From UBA1433 sp964581565 (lineage in GTDB: Bacteria > Bacillota > Clostridia > Eubacteriales > UBA1433), in assembly GCA_964581565.1 (NCBI GenBank), contig CAZOOZ010000012.1, forward strand, positions 3,634 through 67,633: 64,000 bases of DNA. Reading direction: 5' to 3'. Below the pieces are notes generated by a model that was not told where the DNA came from, searched no databases, and saw nothing but the letters and a program-made list of their open reading frames with translations. The position numbers and the translations under genes were made by a program. Shown here in pieces: positions 17,341-26,179 of the stretch; positions within the stretch are counted from its first letter, which is position 1, and every line of letters begins with the position of its first letter.

Positions 17341-17817
17341 TTATTCATCACTTCCGTACTGCTGTTCATAAAGTTTTCTTTTGCGTTGCACCAATTTGCC
17401 CATTATGGCGGACAAGGCGAAGATGGCAATAAATATAGCTATAAAAAGAATAAGTGTTATCAGCAGCAGCATGCCTATAGCATCTTTAAAATAATCATTG
17501 TTTGCATATTTCGATATGGCAAATAAAACAGCAAAGACAGCAGAGCCAGACAGGGAAGCAAACAGATAGGTTTTCATAGACGGTTCCGTGTAATAATCCC
17601 ATACGCCTTTCTTTACACTGCCGATCAAGACGCCCACGCACATAATCATAAATGTAATCCACTCGGCAGCAAATTGCTTAAAAGGAACCTCGAGAATGAT
17701 GCTTTGCACAATAATGCTGATGCAAAGTGCCCAGAAAGCAATCCAAAAGCAGACATGCTCAATTTTTAAAAGTTCCAGTTCCTGCCGTTCATCAACTATT
17801 TTTTTTATCTTTTTCAT
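17341..17817 (-). CDS. Four-helix membrane protein (DUF6773-like) paired with XRE regulator
   Basis: About 158 residues from the ATG at 17817, behind GGGAGGAG. It has a basic, charged N-terminus (KKIKKIVDERQELE), then four hydrophobic helices at about 25-45, 55-75, 90-110 and 122-142 and a charged tail. It overlaps the upstream XRE gene by 26 bases, so the two are translationally coupled. Such XRE/membrane pairs are common in Firmicutes and are thought to be sensor-regulator units. The exact role is unknown. Confidence 0.8.
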   Translation of the reverse strand: MKKIKKIVDERQELELLKIEHVCFWIAFWALCISIIVQSIILEVPFKQFAAEWITFMIMCVGVLIGSVKKGVWDYYTEPSMKTYLFASLSGSAVFAVLFAISKYANNDYFKDAIGMLLLITLILFIAIFIAIFALSAIMGKLVQRKRKLYEQQYGSDE

Positions 17818-18016
17818 CTTGTATCTCCTCCCAAAATAAGTCATTCAGTGTTTGATGCAGAGCGTTGCAGATCGATATGCAAAGCTGCAGCGACGGATTA
17901 AATTTACCCGCTTCGATCATGCCGATGGTCTGCCTTGTGACACCGACTAAATCAGCAAGCTGCTGCTGGGATAAATCTTTCTCTATTCGTGCAAGTTTAA
18001 GTTTTTTATTTTTCAT
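17792..18016 (-). CDS. Small XRE-family helix-turn-helix regulator
   Basis: A 74-residue protein that is almost only the HTH (SQQQLADLVGVTRQTIGMIEAGKFNPSLQLCISI), of the YozG/DUF-partner type common in Firmicutes. AGGAG precedes the ATG. It overlaps the membrane-protein gene downstream, whose product may modulate it. Confidence 0.88.
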   Translation of the reverse strand: MKNKKLKLARIEKDLSQQQLADLVGVTRQTIGMIEAGKFNPSLQLCISICNALHQTLNDLFWEEIQDEKDKKNS

Positions 18017-18246
18017 ACGATTTCTCCTGATGAAAACATTGTACTATATATTATATTAAATGTAAAGTATATATTGCATACTGTTAAATAAAATTAACTA
18101 AAATGTAGAAATGTTTATATTTGGTTAAAAATTTATAATTTGCTAGTGTTAAGGTAGAGATGGATCATCGTTAGTTAAAGGAAAATTATTGATTGGACGC
18201 ATTAATCAAAGTACTTTGAAAAGCTGAAAAGATTAACTTAAATACT

Positions 18247-18277
18247 TACACCACTTTGCCTAAGGCAAAGTGGTGTA
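18247..18277. repeat. Perfect 14-bp inverted repeat near the 3' end of mntH
   Basis: TACACCACTTTGCC, spacer TAA, GGCAAAGTGGTGTA. There is no T-run on either strand, so if it stops mntH transcription it is not a textbook terminator. The rest of 18017-18326 shows no gene. Confidence 0.5.
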
Positions 18278-18326
18278 TAAACAGGTAAGGCAATTTTATT
18301 ATATTTCAACAATTTGAAGATGATTC

Positions 18327-19664
18327 CTAAACTTTGCCCGTAAAGGTCAGATATAAAAGCAGCACATTAAGCGCAATAATGATCGCTGCAATGATCACGC
18401 CGATAATATTTGTGGCAGACTTATTGACAAAATCTCCCATGTAGCGTCTTTTACTTGTAATGATGAGCATCGGGATAATTGCCGCAGGAAGCGCAAAACT
18501 CAGACTCACCTGACTCAGCACAAGCGCTTTCATCGGGTTGATGCCAATAAGGATAACGACGGCACCCGGCAGCATGGTTATAAATCTACGCAAATTGAGC
18601 GGGATCTTGTAATCAACAAAACCATCCATCACCGTCTCACCCGCCATTGCGCCTACGGCGGAAGAGGAAAGCCCGGAAGCAAGCAGAGCAATGCCGAATG
18701 CACCGGCAGAAAGGCTGCCGAGCAGCGGTTCAAGAGAGCGGTGCGCCACTTCGATGGAATCCACGGCCAGACCACGACTGAAAAACACGGAAGCAGAAAC
18801 GATAACCATAGCAGCGTTGACGATAAAGGCAATATTCATGGCAATGACCACATCGATTTTTTCCATGCGCAGGTGATTTTTTTTCTCTTCAAGACTCATC
18901 TTGTGATTGCGTGACTGCACAAGTTGGGAATGCAGATAAATGACATGCGGCATTACAGTTGCGCCGAGCATGCCCGCGGCGATGAGCACGGCCTGCCCGT
19001 TTGGCAGACTGGGCAGCAGTGTATGAAGCGCCACCTGCGGCCAGTCGGGCTTTGATAAAAACAATTCAATGATATAGGCGCCGCAGATGATGGCAATTAA
19101 AATACTGATGATGATTTCCACGACGCGCTGACCATATTTTTGTAAATAGATGATGCCATAAGTGATGAGCGCGATGATGAGCACCGCGATTTTTAACGGG
19201 ATGCCAAACAATAGATACAGCCCCAGCACGCCGCCGATGAATTCTGCCATGGTGGTTGCCATTGCGGCAAGTATCGCTACAAAATAAAAGATACGGTTCG
19301 TGTTTACGCCAAAGACTTCTTTGCACATTTGAGGTAAATTTTTACCTGTGGCAATACCAAGTTTTGCCGACTGGATCTGTAAAAAAATTGCCATAATATT
19401 CGACCACAAAATAACCCACACGAGATTGTAATTGAAAATTGCTCCGCCGCTGATGTTTGTGGCAAAGTTGCCGGGGTCCACATAGGCAACGCTGACGATG
19501 AAAGCCGGGCCTAAAAATTGAAATAAATGTTTGAGTCTATATTTTACACTGCTTTTGGCAGCGCCGTTTTTATTGATCAGATGAAAAGTATTCGGTTCAC
19601 AGATAACTTCTTTGCTTTGCAACAGCAACACACCTCTTTTGCAATTAGTTGTAAATAACTTCAT
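18327..19664 (-). CDS. mntH: NRAMP-family Mn2+/Fe2+ transporter
   Basis: A 445-residue protein with 11 membrane helices. It has the two metal-site motifs, DPGN in helix 1 (YVDPGNFATNIS) and MPH in helix 6 (GATVMPHVIYLHS), so it should carry Mn2+ (or Fe2+) inward with protons. The first about 35 residues are unlike the family. A TTG at 19622 or 19628 has AAAAGAGG upstream and could be the true start instead of ATG 19664. It is divergent from an MntR-type repressor, with a palindrome 16 bases before its ATG. Confidence 0.9.
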   Translation of the reverse strand: MKLFTTNCKRGVLLLQSKEVICEPNTFHLINKNGAAKSSVKYRLKHLFQFLGPAFIVSVAYVDPGNFATNISGGAIFNYNLVWVILWSNIMAIFLQIQSAKLGIATGKNLPQMCKEVFGVNTNRIFYFVAILAAMATTMAEFIGGVLGLYLLFGIPLKIAVLIIALITYGIIYLQKYGQRVVEIIISILIAIICGAYIIELFLSKPDWPQVALHTLLPSLPNGQAVLIAAGMLGATVMPHVIYLHSQLVQSRNHKMSLEEKKNHLRMEKIDVVIAMNIAFIVNAAMVIVSASVFFSRGLAVDSIEVAHRSLEPLLGSLSAGAFGIALLASGLSSSAVGAMAGETVMDGFVDYKIPLNLRRFITMLPGAVVILIGINPMKALVLSQVSLSFALPAAIIPMLIITSKRRYMGDFVNKSATNIIGVIIAAIIIALNVLLLYLTFTGKV

Positions 19665-19679
19665 TACTTACAGATAAAA

Positions 19680-19699
19680 AACTTAGTCTATGCTAAGTT
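19680..19699. promoter_or_regulatory. Likely MntR operator in the mntH-mntR intergenic region
   Basis: AACTTAG and CTAAGTT form a 7-bp palindrome around TCTATG, a DtxR/MntR-like site. It lies just upstream of mntH between divergent metal transporter and metal-sensor genes, so it should block mntH when Mn2+ is high. Confidence 0.6.
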
Positions 19700-19805
19700 C
19701 TCTTACAAAATATGATGTTTTTTAAGCAATGTTACATAATTCGGCTATTTTTTTTTAGCATTTTGCATACGTATTAAGTAGTATAAAAAGGCAGGTTAGT
19801 TATAT

Positions 19806-20327
19806 ATGGATGAAAAAGATAATTTTCATACTTTTAATGAATATATGAAAAAGCAGGAAAGCACACTGACGGCGTCAATGGAAGATTATTTGGAAATGCT
19901 GTACCGGCTTTCGATGAAAACAGGTTTTATCCGTATCCATGAGCTGGCGCAGGCACTTCATGTGCAGCCGCCTTCCGCCACAAAAATGGTTCAGAGGCTG
20001 GCGAAGCTCGGCTATGTCAAGTATGAAAAATACGGCTTTATCACGCTGGAAGAGAAAGGCATGCAAACGGGCAGGCAGCTTATAGACCGTCACAACACGA
20101 TCGAGGATTTACTGCGTGTGCTCGGCATAGCAGAGAAAAACCTCTTGATGGAAACGGAAAAAGTGGAGCACACACTCAGTGAAGAGACAATAGAGCACAT
20201 TGAAGAATTCAATGAATTCATCGCGGGAAACAGCGATGTTGCGCTGCGCTTTCAAGCGTACAGGGATTTAAAGAAAGCGAATAAAAATACGCAGGATGTC
20301 AAAAAAAGTAAAAATAACAATAAATAG
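19806..20327 (+). CDS. mntR: Manganese-responsive repressor, DtxR/MntR family
   Basis: A 173-residue protein whose N-terminus extends about 20 residues beyond Bacillus MntR. The metal ligands of MntR are all kept: Asp and Glu in MEDYLEMLY, His in DRHNTIEDLL, and Glu-Glu-His in METEKVEHTL. The winged helix (IHELAQALHVQPPSATKMVQRL) binds DNA. It should repress mntH with Mn2+ bound. The tail (KKANKNTQDVKKSKNNNK) is lysine and asparagine rich. Confidence 0.88.
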   Translation: MDEKDNFHTFNEYMKKQESTLTASMEDYLEMLYRLSMKTGFIRIHELAQALHVQPPSATKMVQRLAKLGYVKYEKYGFITLEEKGMQTGRQLIDRHNTIEDLLRVLGIAEKNLLMETEKVEHTLSEETIEHIEEFNEFIAGNSDVALRFQAYRDLKKANKNTQDVKKSKNNNK

Positions 20328-20360
20328 AGATTCTGACAGTTTATATTTTTAATATATAAA

Positions 20361-20390
20361 AATGCTATCTGCGTAGATGCAGACAGCATT
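20361..20390. terminator. Hairpin between convergent mntR and hisC
   Basis: AATGCTATCTGC and GCAGACAGCATT pair with one mismatch around GTAGAT. It lies between two convergent genes and probably serves both. Confidence 0.6.
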
Positions 20391-20414
20391 AAAGAGTTCT
20401 TTATATATTTAACG

Positions 20415-21470
20415 TTAAACTGTAATAAGCTTCTTTAATGTTTCCAAAAGCGTATCCATCTCTTGAGCGGTGCCAATCGTGATACGCAGAAAATTATCGA
20501 TACGGGGTTTGTTGAAATATCTCACCAAGATTCCGTTTTCTTTTAGCTTAATAAACAGATCTTTGGCAGGTATATCAGCATGTGAGGCAAAAACAAAATT
20601 CGCCTTTGAAGGAAGCACCGTAAAGCCGAGAGTTTGCATTGCTTCGCTAAAGGAACTGCGTATATCGATTATTTTTTGGGTAATCTCTCTGTAATATGCC
20701 ACATCTTCCAAGGCGGCTTTTGCCGAGGCGCAGGCGATCCGGTCAACGGGGTAGGAGTTGAAAGAGTCTTTAACGGCAATCAGTGTATCGATCAAATGCG
20801 GCTGCCCGAGCGCATAACCGATCCTCATACCGGCCAGAGAGTGTGACTTGCTGAATGTGCGCACCACGATCAGATTTGGATATTGCCTGATAAACGGAGC
20901 CATGCTATCTGCCCCAAACGCCACATATGCCTCATCAACAATGACGACTTTATCTTTGTGATATTCCACAAGCGCGCATATTTTATCCGTTGAAAGCGCT
21001 ATGCCCGTGGGAGCATTGGGGTTGGCAAATATAACGCCGCCCGCAGGCTGAAGATAGTTGTCTATATCGATCTCAAAAGATTTATTCAATGGTACTGTTT
21101 TTGTCGGGATTGAGTAAAAGCCGGCATATACAGGATAAAAGCTGTAAGTGATGTCGGGATAGAGCAGAGGAAAGTCATCGTCAAAGAAAGCATAAAAACA
21201 AAAAGAGAGCACTTCATCACTGCCGTTGCCGCAAAACACATAGCTTGTATCCAAGTCTTCGTGAGAGGCGATCGCCCTGCATAATTCACAGGAAAGAGGA
21301 TCGGGATACAAGGACAGCGTTTTCGCCGCAGCCGCTATTTTGCTATAGATCGCATCAGAAGGCGGATAGGCGTTTTCATTGGTATTGAGTTTGATATATT
21401 TTTTATCTTTCGGTTGTTCGCCCGCGATGTAGGGGGTGAGCGTGCGTGCACGCTTTGCTGCGTAATTCAT
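20415..21470 (-). CDS. hisC: Histidinol-phosphate aminotransferase
   Basis: A 351-residue fold-type I PLP aminotransferase. It shows NENAYPPS at the N-terminus, FANPNAPTG, DEAYVAFG, the PLP-lysine motif TFSKSHSLAGMRIGYALG and the C-terminal arginine in FLRITIGT, all typical of HisC. It makes histidinol phosphate from imidazole-acetol phosphate and glutamate. No other his gene is nearby, so a broader aromatic aminotransferase role is possible. Confidence 0.88.
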   Translation of the reverse strand: MNYAAKRARTLTPYIAGEQPKDKKYIKLNTNENAYPPSDAIYSKIAAAAKTLSLYPDPLSCELCRAIASHEDLDTSYVFCGNGSDEVLSFCFYAFFDDDFPLLYPDITYSFYPVYAGFYSIPTKTVPLNKSFEIDIDNYLQPAGGVIFANPNAPTGIALSTDKICALVEYHKDKVVIVDEAYVAFGADSMAPFIRQYPNLIVVRTFSKSHSLAGMRIGYALGQPHLIDTLIAVKDSFNSYPVDRIACASAKAALEDVAYYREITQKIIDIRSSFSEAMQTLGFTVLPSKANFVFASHADIPAKDLFIKLKENGILVRYFNKPRIDNFLRITIGTAQEMDTLLETLKKLITV

Positions 21471-21521
21471 TTTTTCATGCCTTTCAAAAAGATTATTAAA
21501 ATTATAACATAAAACAGGTAT

Positions 21522-21552
21522 AAAAAAAGTGTGAAGTTTTTATCGTTCACAC
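21522..21552 (-). terminator. Terminator of the SPFH/zinc-ribbon cluster
   Basis: On the minus strand GTGTGAA pairs with TTCACAC around CGATAAAAAC, followed by seven T. It lies 19 bases after the last cluster gene. Confidence 0.75.
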
Positions 21553-21570
21553 AATGAAAGTCGCTGAAAA

Positions 21571-22086
21571 TTATTTAAAAACAGTACCGCAGTATTCGCA
21601 GGTTTTATTTTGCTTGTCGGTCGGGGCGCCGCATTGCGGGCAATGCGTTTTCGCAGGAGGTGTTTCTTTTTGTGCTTCTTCGCCGGATGCGCTGCCTGCC
21701 TTATAGCGTTCGATATTTTCTTTGCCCATAATGACTTTATCATTGCTGATGTCTATATATGTATCTTGCAGAGCGCCTTTATTGATCAGGCCTTTAATAT
21801 CGTTGCGCACAAAATCTTCAGTGCGTGATACTGCTCTTGCGATCTGCGTAATTGAGTGAAGGTGTTCTTCTGAAATAAGCTGTTTATATTGTTTTATGCG
21901 TGCTTCTTTCATTGTCTTGTTTCCCTGGAATGCGAGGAAAAAGCCGATGGCCAATAAAGGAATCGTTAAAACAAACGCATCCGAACCTGTGTTCATAGTG
22001 CTGAAAAAAGCGGCAAATATTAGAATAAAGCCGATCATGTAAAGAATAGAGCCTTTGGGAAGAGTGGACTTCGGTTTTTTATTCAT
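21571..22086 (-). CDS. Membrane protein with winged-helix-like domain and zinc ribbon
   Basis: About 171 residues; ATG 22086 is preferred because AAGGATG lies seven bases ahead, while the ATG at 22095 is too close to it. Two hydrophobic helices lie at about 14-33 and 38-55. A small helical domain (SITQIARAVSRTEDFVRNDIKGL) follows, then a strand rich in Asp/Lys and a C-terminal CPQCG...CEYCG zinc ribbon. It is a shorter relative of the next two genes. It lies last in a six-gene cluster headed by an XRE regulator. Function unknown; domain naming is by shape. Confidence 0.78.
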   Translation of the reverse strand: MNKKPKSTLPKGSILYMIGFILIFAAFFSTMNTGSDAFVLTIPLLAIGFFLAFQGNKTMKEARIKQYKQLISEEHLHSITQIARAVSRTEDFVRNDIKGLINKGALQDTYIDISNDKVIMGKENIERYKAGSASGEEAQKETPPAKTHCPQCGAPTDKQNKTCEYCGTVFK

Positions 22087-22111
22087 ATCATACATCCTTC
22101 ATGCTTTTTAT

Positions 22112-22666
22112 TTAAATCGGGGAGCCGCAGTATTCGCAAGCATCAAGCGTACCTTTTTCTTTTTTATTTACAGCGCCGCAGCTTGTGCACCGAACACGCA
22201 CAGGATCTGTAAAAGCAGGATTCGTCTGCCTGCAAGGGTTTTTACACATGGAGCCTATTACAATTTCATGATCTTCTTTATTGATGCAGGCATTCGAAAA
22301 ATATTTTTTATCGATCATTTTTTGAAGATCTTTGAATACATAGTCTATCGATTGAAATGTTTTATGCGCTAAAAGATCGATGGAGGTGATACCAGTGCAG
22401 GATATAATATTGACATAGGTCTTAAATCGCTTGATCCTTTTTTTGATTTTGTAACTCAGAAAGATAAATAACATACCGATACCGATAAAAAAGAGCAATA
22501 CAAAAAATAACGCCGTATAATTGGGAGTGTAGGCACCCGAAATTTTTGCATCACGAACTATTAAAACGCCGAGCAAAACAAAATAGGCAATGATTGCATA
22601 TCCGGCAATGATTAAGATTCTACGCCAAATGGCGCTGACGATTATTTTGGTTTTTGAAGCATTCAT
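22112..22666 (-). CDS. Two-helix membrane protein with zinc ribbon (paralogue A)
   Basis: A 184-residue protein: two helices (about 14-34 and 48-68), a basic KIKKRIKRFKTYVN stretch, a winged-helix-like block (TSIDLLAHKTFQSIDYVFKDLQKMID) and a C-terminal CTSCG...CEYCGSPI ribbon. It is about 60 percent alike by eye to the neighbouring paralogue B, so it arose by tandem duplication. The ribbon in this copy is intact. Probably part of a membrane complex with the SPFH protein; that is inference. Confidence 0.8.
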   Translation of the reverse strand: MNASKTKIIVSAIWRRILIIAGYAIIAYFVLLGVLIVRDAKISGAYTPNYTALFFVLLFFIGIGMLFIFLSYKIKKRIKRFKTYVNIISCTGITSIDLLAHKTFQSIDYVFKDLQKMIDKKYFSNACINKEDHEIVIGSMCKNPCRQTNPAFTDPVRVRCTSCGAVNKKEKGTLDACEYCGSPI

Positions 22667-22713
22667 AGCAAACCGTTGTTATATATATATTATTTTTTAA
22701 AGCAAAGAGACGG

Positions 22714-23268
22714 TTAAATAGGTGAACCACAATATTCACAGGTTCCGGTTGTGCCTTTTTCTTTTTTATTCGTAGCACCGCAGCTTGCGCATTGAACGCT
22801 GATGGGATCAATCAAAGCAAGCGCTTGTTTTTGATTATAAGATTCTTTATCTATAGAGCCGATAATAATTTCATTATTGTCTCTGTCTATGTAGGCACTT
22901 GGAAAATATTTTTTGTCGATCATTTTTTGAAGGTCTCTTCTCACATAGTCCACCGACTGGGATGTTTTGACTGCTAAGATGTCAATAGAGGTGATGCCCT
23001 CGCTTGATATAGTATTGACGTAGGCCTTGAATCGTTTGATTCTTTTTTTAATTTTGTAGCCTGGAATAACAAATAAAAGACCTATGCCAAAAAAAGGAAT
23101 GAACATAGCGAATAGAATACCCATATCTACACCGTCCAGACTGCTTGAATCACTGATAAGTGCAATAAAACCTATCAGATAAAAGATGATGATCGCATAT
23201 CCGATGATGCTGAGTATTTTTCCTAAAATTGTACTTGCAACCACTCTTGTTTTATTAGATGTATTCAA
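22714..23268 (-). CDS. Two-helix membrane protein with zinc ribbon (paralogue B)
   Basis: A 184-residue protein with the same plan as paralogue A: helices at about 12-34 and 45-64, KIKKRIKRFKAYVN, the block TSIDILAVKTSQSVDYVRRDLQKM, and the ribbon CASCG...CEYCGSPI. The stop lies 47 bases before paralogue A. It starts three bases after the preceding gene ends, which suggests translational coupling. Confidence 0.82.
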   Translation of the reverse strand: MNTSNKTRVVASTILGKILSIIGYAIIIFYLIGFIALISDSSSLDGVDMGILFAMFIPFFGIGLLFVIPGYKIKKRIKRFKAYVNTISSEGITSIDILAVKTSQSVDYVRRDLQKMIDKKYFPSAYIDRDNNEIIIGSIDKESYNQKQALALIDPISVQCASCGATNKKEKGTTGTCEYCGSPI

Positions 23269-23271
23269 TTT

Positions 23272-23973
23272 TTAAAATCCTCCCCGTTTAAACTCGACCA
23301 TCTCTATACTCCGTTGTGCAAGCAGAGCAGACAGCTCATCCATCGTTTTTTGTATGGAATCATCATCTCGCTGCTCGGTTCGGAAAGCTTCCTCAAGCTT
23401 TAAAATCGCACCGACGATTTTTTCATCCGTGCAACACGAGCCGAATTTATCGCTGTATTTCACTTTTTCATAAAGTTCGTTTAGCTGCGGCTTATAAGCC
23501 TTGTTATTTGTGTTGATCATCAAGTCGTAGATACGCAGTTCGCATAGCTGCATGAGTTTTCTGTCTTGAACTTTTTTTCTGTCTGTATTGTTGATCCTGT
23601 TTGAAAACAGATAAAGCAGCAAAATAACAACGGCGGCCAGAGCAAGTAACAGGATTTCGAGAAAAATAAACAGATTCAGACTGTTTTTGAAAACACTTGA
23701 GAAGATGCACAGAATCGATGTCGCCGCAAAATACACAATCAGCACAATGATACTGCCCACGCGGATAAAGACTTTATCGATTTGCATAGATGTTATCCTG
23801 AAAACAATAAAAGCCGAGGCTAAAAGCACTTCTGAAAATAAGCAGAATCCAAGACCCCACCAGTTGACAGGGGCTTTGCTGAAATTGAGCAGGAAAAAGC
23901 CAAACAAGGTCACGCCGATTAAAATCAGCCCTATGATCGCTATTAATAATAAAGGTATATTTTTTTTCATCAC
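23272..23973 (-). CDS. Four-helix membrane protein with cytosolic helical domain
   Basis: A 233-residue protein. The first about 125 residues hold four hydrophobic helices. The remainder (from RKKVQDRKLMQLCELRIYDLM) is predicted helical and acidic. I do not recognise the family. Its place between the SPFH gene and the zinc-ribbon paralogues, with gaps of 10 and 4 bases, makes it part of the same membrane module. Confidence 0.78.
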   Translation of the reverse strand: MMKKNIPLLLIAIIGLILIGVTLFGFFLLNFSKAPVNWWGLGFCLFSEVLLASAFIVFRITSMQIDKVFIRVGSIIVLIVYFAATSILCIFSSVFKNSLNLFIFLEILLLALAAVVILLLYLFSNRINNTDRKKVQDRKLMQLCELRIYDLMINTNNKAYKPQLNELYEKVKYSDKFGSCCTDEKIVGAILKLEEAFRTEQRDDDSIQKTMDELSALLAQRSIEMVEFKRGGF

Positions 23974-23982
23974 ACTTTCTCC

Positions 23983-25281
23983 CTAAAGTTTATTGCCGCA
24001 TTCCGGACAGAACTTTGGAGAACCGTCTATGATGTAGCCGCAATTTGAACATGTTCTGACAAGCGACTGACCGCATTCGATGCAGAACTTAGCATGCGGA
24101 TTCGGATTTACTGCGCCGCAATGAGGACATGGTTTTGGAGCCTCTTTTCCGCAGACGCTACATTTTGCAGAACCCTTTGGTATGTCGGCTCCGCAGTAGA
24201 CACAAGGATTATAGGGGGTGCCGCATTCCGGACAGAATTTTGCTTTACGTGGAAATTGTGTGCCGCAATGACTGCATTTGACTGTGTTTACCGCACCGGA
24301 CGGTTTTTTATCTAGATGTGTGTCTTTACCGCAATTAGCGCAAAACCTGTCGTCCGCATCCATGACGCTGCCGCAGGCCGGACATTTTTTCGTTTCTTTT
24401 GTATTGATCGACTGCGCAACACCACCCATTTGATTGCCAAAAACGCCTCCAATGCCAACTCCCATTCCAAGCCCGAGACCGGCGCCCATTAAACCTGCCT
24501 GACCGCTGCTTGGATTTTTAGCCGCACCTTCAAGTGTGTCGAAAGAACGCTCCTGTGTGTAGCTGTAGCCTACAATATCCATTTCGGCTTTCTTTGCCAG
24601 TGCTTCTTTTAATTTTTTAACGGCTATATCATCTTCGGGCACGTTGATGTCATTGACATAAAAATTTACCAGATTGATCCCGTATGAATCAAACACCGGA
24701 GCCATTTTCTCATTTAAATATGCCGATAATTCATCAAGATATGCATTTATTTCCAAAACACTGATTTCTTTTTTGATCAAATATGTAGAAATAGCGTCTT
24801 TCACTCTCGTTAGATACAAGCCCCTGAAATATTTTACAAGGCTTTCTTTATCAAAACTGGTAAGAGTTCCGACTATTTTTGTTAAAAATTTTCTTGAATC
24901 CGAAATCTGAACGCCGAATTGGCCAAAAGAACGTACCGGAATAAAAACTTTATATTTAGGATCCTGCAATTGGATAGGTGAAGGTGTGCCCCATTTCACA
25001 TCCAGCGAATACACTTTGTTTATGTACCACACTTCGGCCGCAAACGGTGAACGACCGCCGAACGGCAGGTTGATGATTTTATTTAAAATCGGTATATTTG
25101 CCGTTTCAAGCGTGTGCCTGCCGGCAGTGAATAAATCTAAGGCCTGCCCGCCTTTGAACAAGATCGCTTCCTGCGATTCATTTACGATCAACTGTGTCCA
25201 TGTGCCGAGTTCCTCGCTGGGATATTTCCACACAAACACATCAGGATTTCCGTTATACTTTACAACTTCTACAATGGCCAT
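23983..25281 (-). CDS. SPFH (band-7) protein with multiple zinc ribbons, YdjI-like
   Basis: A 432-residue protein with an SPFH domain (about residues 15-250), a Gly-rich linker (LMGAGLGLGMGVGIGGVFG) and then a run of about five zinc-ribbon units with CxxC pairs. The architecture matches the YdjI/virion-core-like family of Bacillus, whose members sit at the membrane in stress complexes with PspA. No PspA-like gene is in this cluster. It follows an XRE regulator with a two-base overlap region. Likely role: membrane-stress scaffold, by family analogy. Confidence 0.85.
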   Translation of the reverse strand: MAIVEVVKYNGNPDVFVWKYPSEELGTWTQLIVNESQEAILFKGGQALDLFTAGRHTLETANIPILNKIINLPFGGRSPFAAEVWYINKVYSLDVKWGTPSPIQLQDPKYKVFIPVRSFGQFGVQISDSRKFLTKIVGTLTSFDKESLVKYFRGLYLTRVKDAISTYLIKKEISVLEINAYLDELSAYLNEKMAPVFDSYGINLVNFYVNDINVPEDDIAVKKLKEALAKKAEMDIVGYSYTQERSFDTLEGAAKNPSSGQAGLMGAGLGLGMGVGIGGVFGNQMGGVAQSINTKETKKCPACGSVMDADDRFCANCGKDTHLDKKPSGAVNTVKCSHCGTQFPRKAKFCPECGTPYNPCVYCGADIPKGSAKCSVCGKEAPKPCPHCGAVNPNPHAKFCIECGQSLVRTCSNCGYIIDGSPKFCPECGNKL

Positions 25282-25282
25282 A

Positions 25283-25549
25283 TCAATAATCCCCTAAAAT
25301 TTTTTCTAGTTCCTCGGTGTAAATATCAAATGCCTTTAATAATATATACGTGTCTTTGTTTTTACTGAAAACTAAAATAAGCGACAAAAATGTATTCCAT
25401 GTCATTTGCCGCTGTTTTTTTTCGAACATAATGATTGTACTTCGGCTAACGCCGATAAGATGCGCCAATTCTTCCTGTGTCATTGATAATTTTGCACGCA
25501 AAGTAGGAAGATTATCAGCCATCCGATTCATATATTCCTTTCTGTCCAT
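25283..25549 (-). CDS. XRE-family regulator heading the SPFH cluster
   Basis: An 88-residue protein with an HTH (MTQEELAHLIGVSRSTIIMFEKKQRQMTWNTF) and a helical C-terminus (DTYILLKAFDIYTEELEKIL). It is the first gene of the cluster and adjoins the SPFH gene, so it probably autoregulates the operon. The start ATG has GAAAGGA upstream. Confidence 0.85.
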   Translation of the reverse strand: MDRKEYMNRMADNLPTLRAKLSMTQEELAHLIGVSRSTIIMFEKKQRQMTWNTFLSLILVFSKNKDTYILLKAFDIYTEELEKILGDY

Positions 25550-25752
25550 ATGGGTGTGATAAATCCTTTCTTCCCATGGATATCTTCATAACATTATATA
25601 TCAAAGGCAAATTTTATATGTCAACTTAATAGTTGACATTTTGTTTCATAATATTATATCATAGTCTGCCGTAAAATATAATGAATAAAAAAAGAAATAT
25701 CAAAAATCATTCATTTATTTATTATATTGTAAAAAAAAGTTATTTTTAATAC

Positions 25753-26133
25753 TTAAGAAACCTTTAGCATAAAAAATTTTTCAAAGTTTGTAGAAGACCA
25801 TGCACCCAAATAATACGGACGAAGCGGAGAAGATTGTTTTGCGCTTCTGTCCGGAGAAGCCCATTTTTCATCTCGCGCAGGGGACGGTTGTCTTGCGGGT
25901 AAGTAAGGACCTCCTGCTACGTCTTGAGAGAAAAGAACAATGTTACCGTCATGATCGAGCACCCAGCCGCTTTCAAACCAGCCGAGATGCTGACCGTCAT
26001 AGGAATAAATACTGTCTTCACTGATCCATGCAACAGGCTGACCATTAAAAAGATAAATTTCTGCATATTCTTTTTTTTCGTTGATCCATGCAACAGGGTT
26101 TCCTGCTTTGTCGTATAAAGTAGTGTAATTCAT
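25753..26133 (-). CDS. Small repeat protein, 4-fold beta-flower type
   Basis: A 126-residue protein with four similar short strands-and-turns: LYDKAGNPVAWIN, LFNGQPVAWIS, SYDGQHLGWFE and DHDGNIVLFSQ. This matches the 4-fold beta-flower fold, a small domain of unknown function. The C-terminal half is Pro, Ser and Arg rich and ends in YYLGAWSSTNFEKFF. AAGGAG precedes the ATG. It stands alone between two transcription units. No function is proposed. Confidence 0.72.
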   Translation of the reverse strand: MNYTTLYDKAGNPVAWINEKKEYAEIYLFNGQPVAWISEDSIYSYDGQHLGWFESGWVLDHDGNIVLFSQDVAGGPYLPARQPSPARDEKWASPDRSAKQSSPLRPYYLGAWSSTNFEKFFMLKVS

Positions 26134-26179
26134 AAATTCTCCTTGTTCATTAAATAGTGTATTCTATCGTTTCATTTAT

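Noticed and set aside
18247..18277. Terminator for mntH
   Set aside because: The arms are perfect but no T-run follows on either strand. It is listed as an inverted repeat only.
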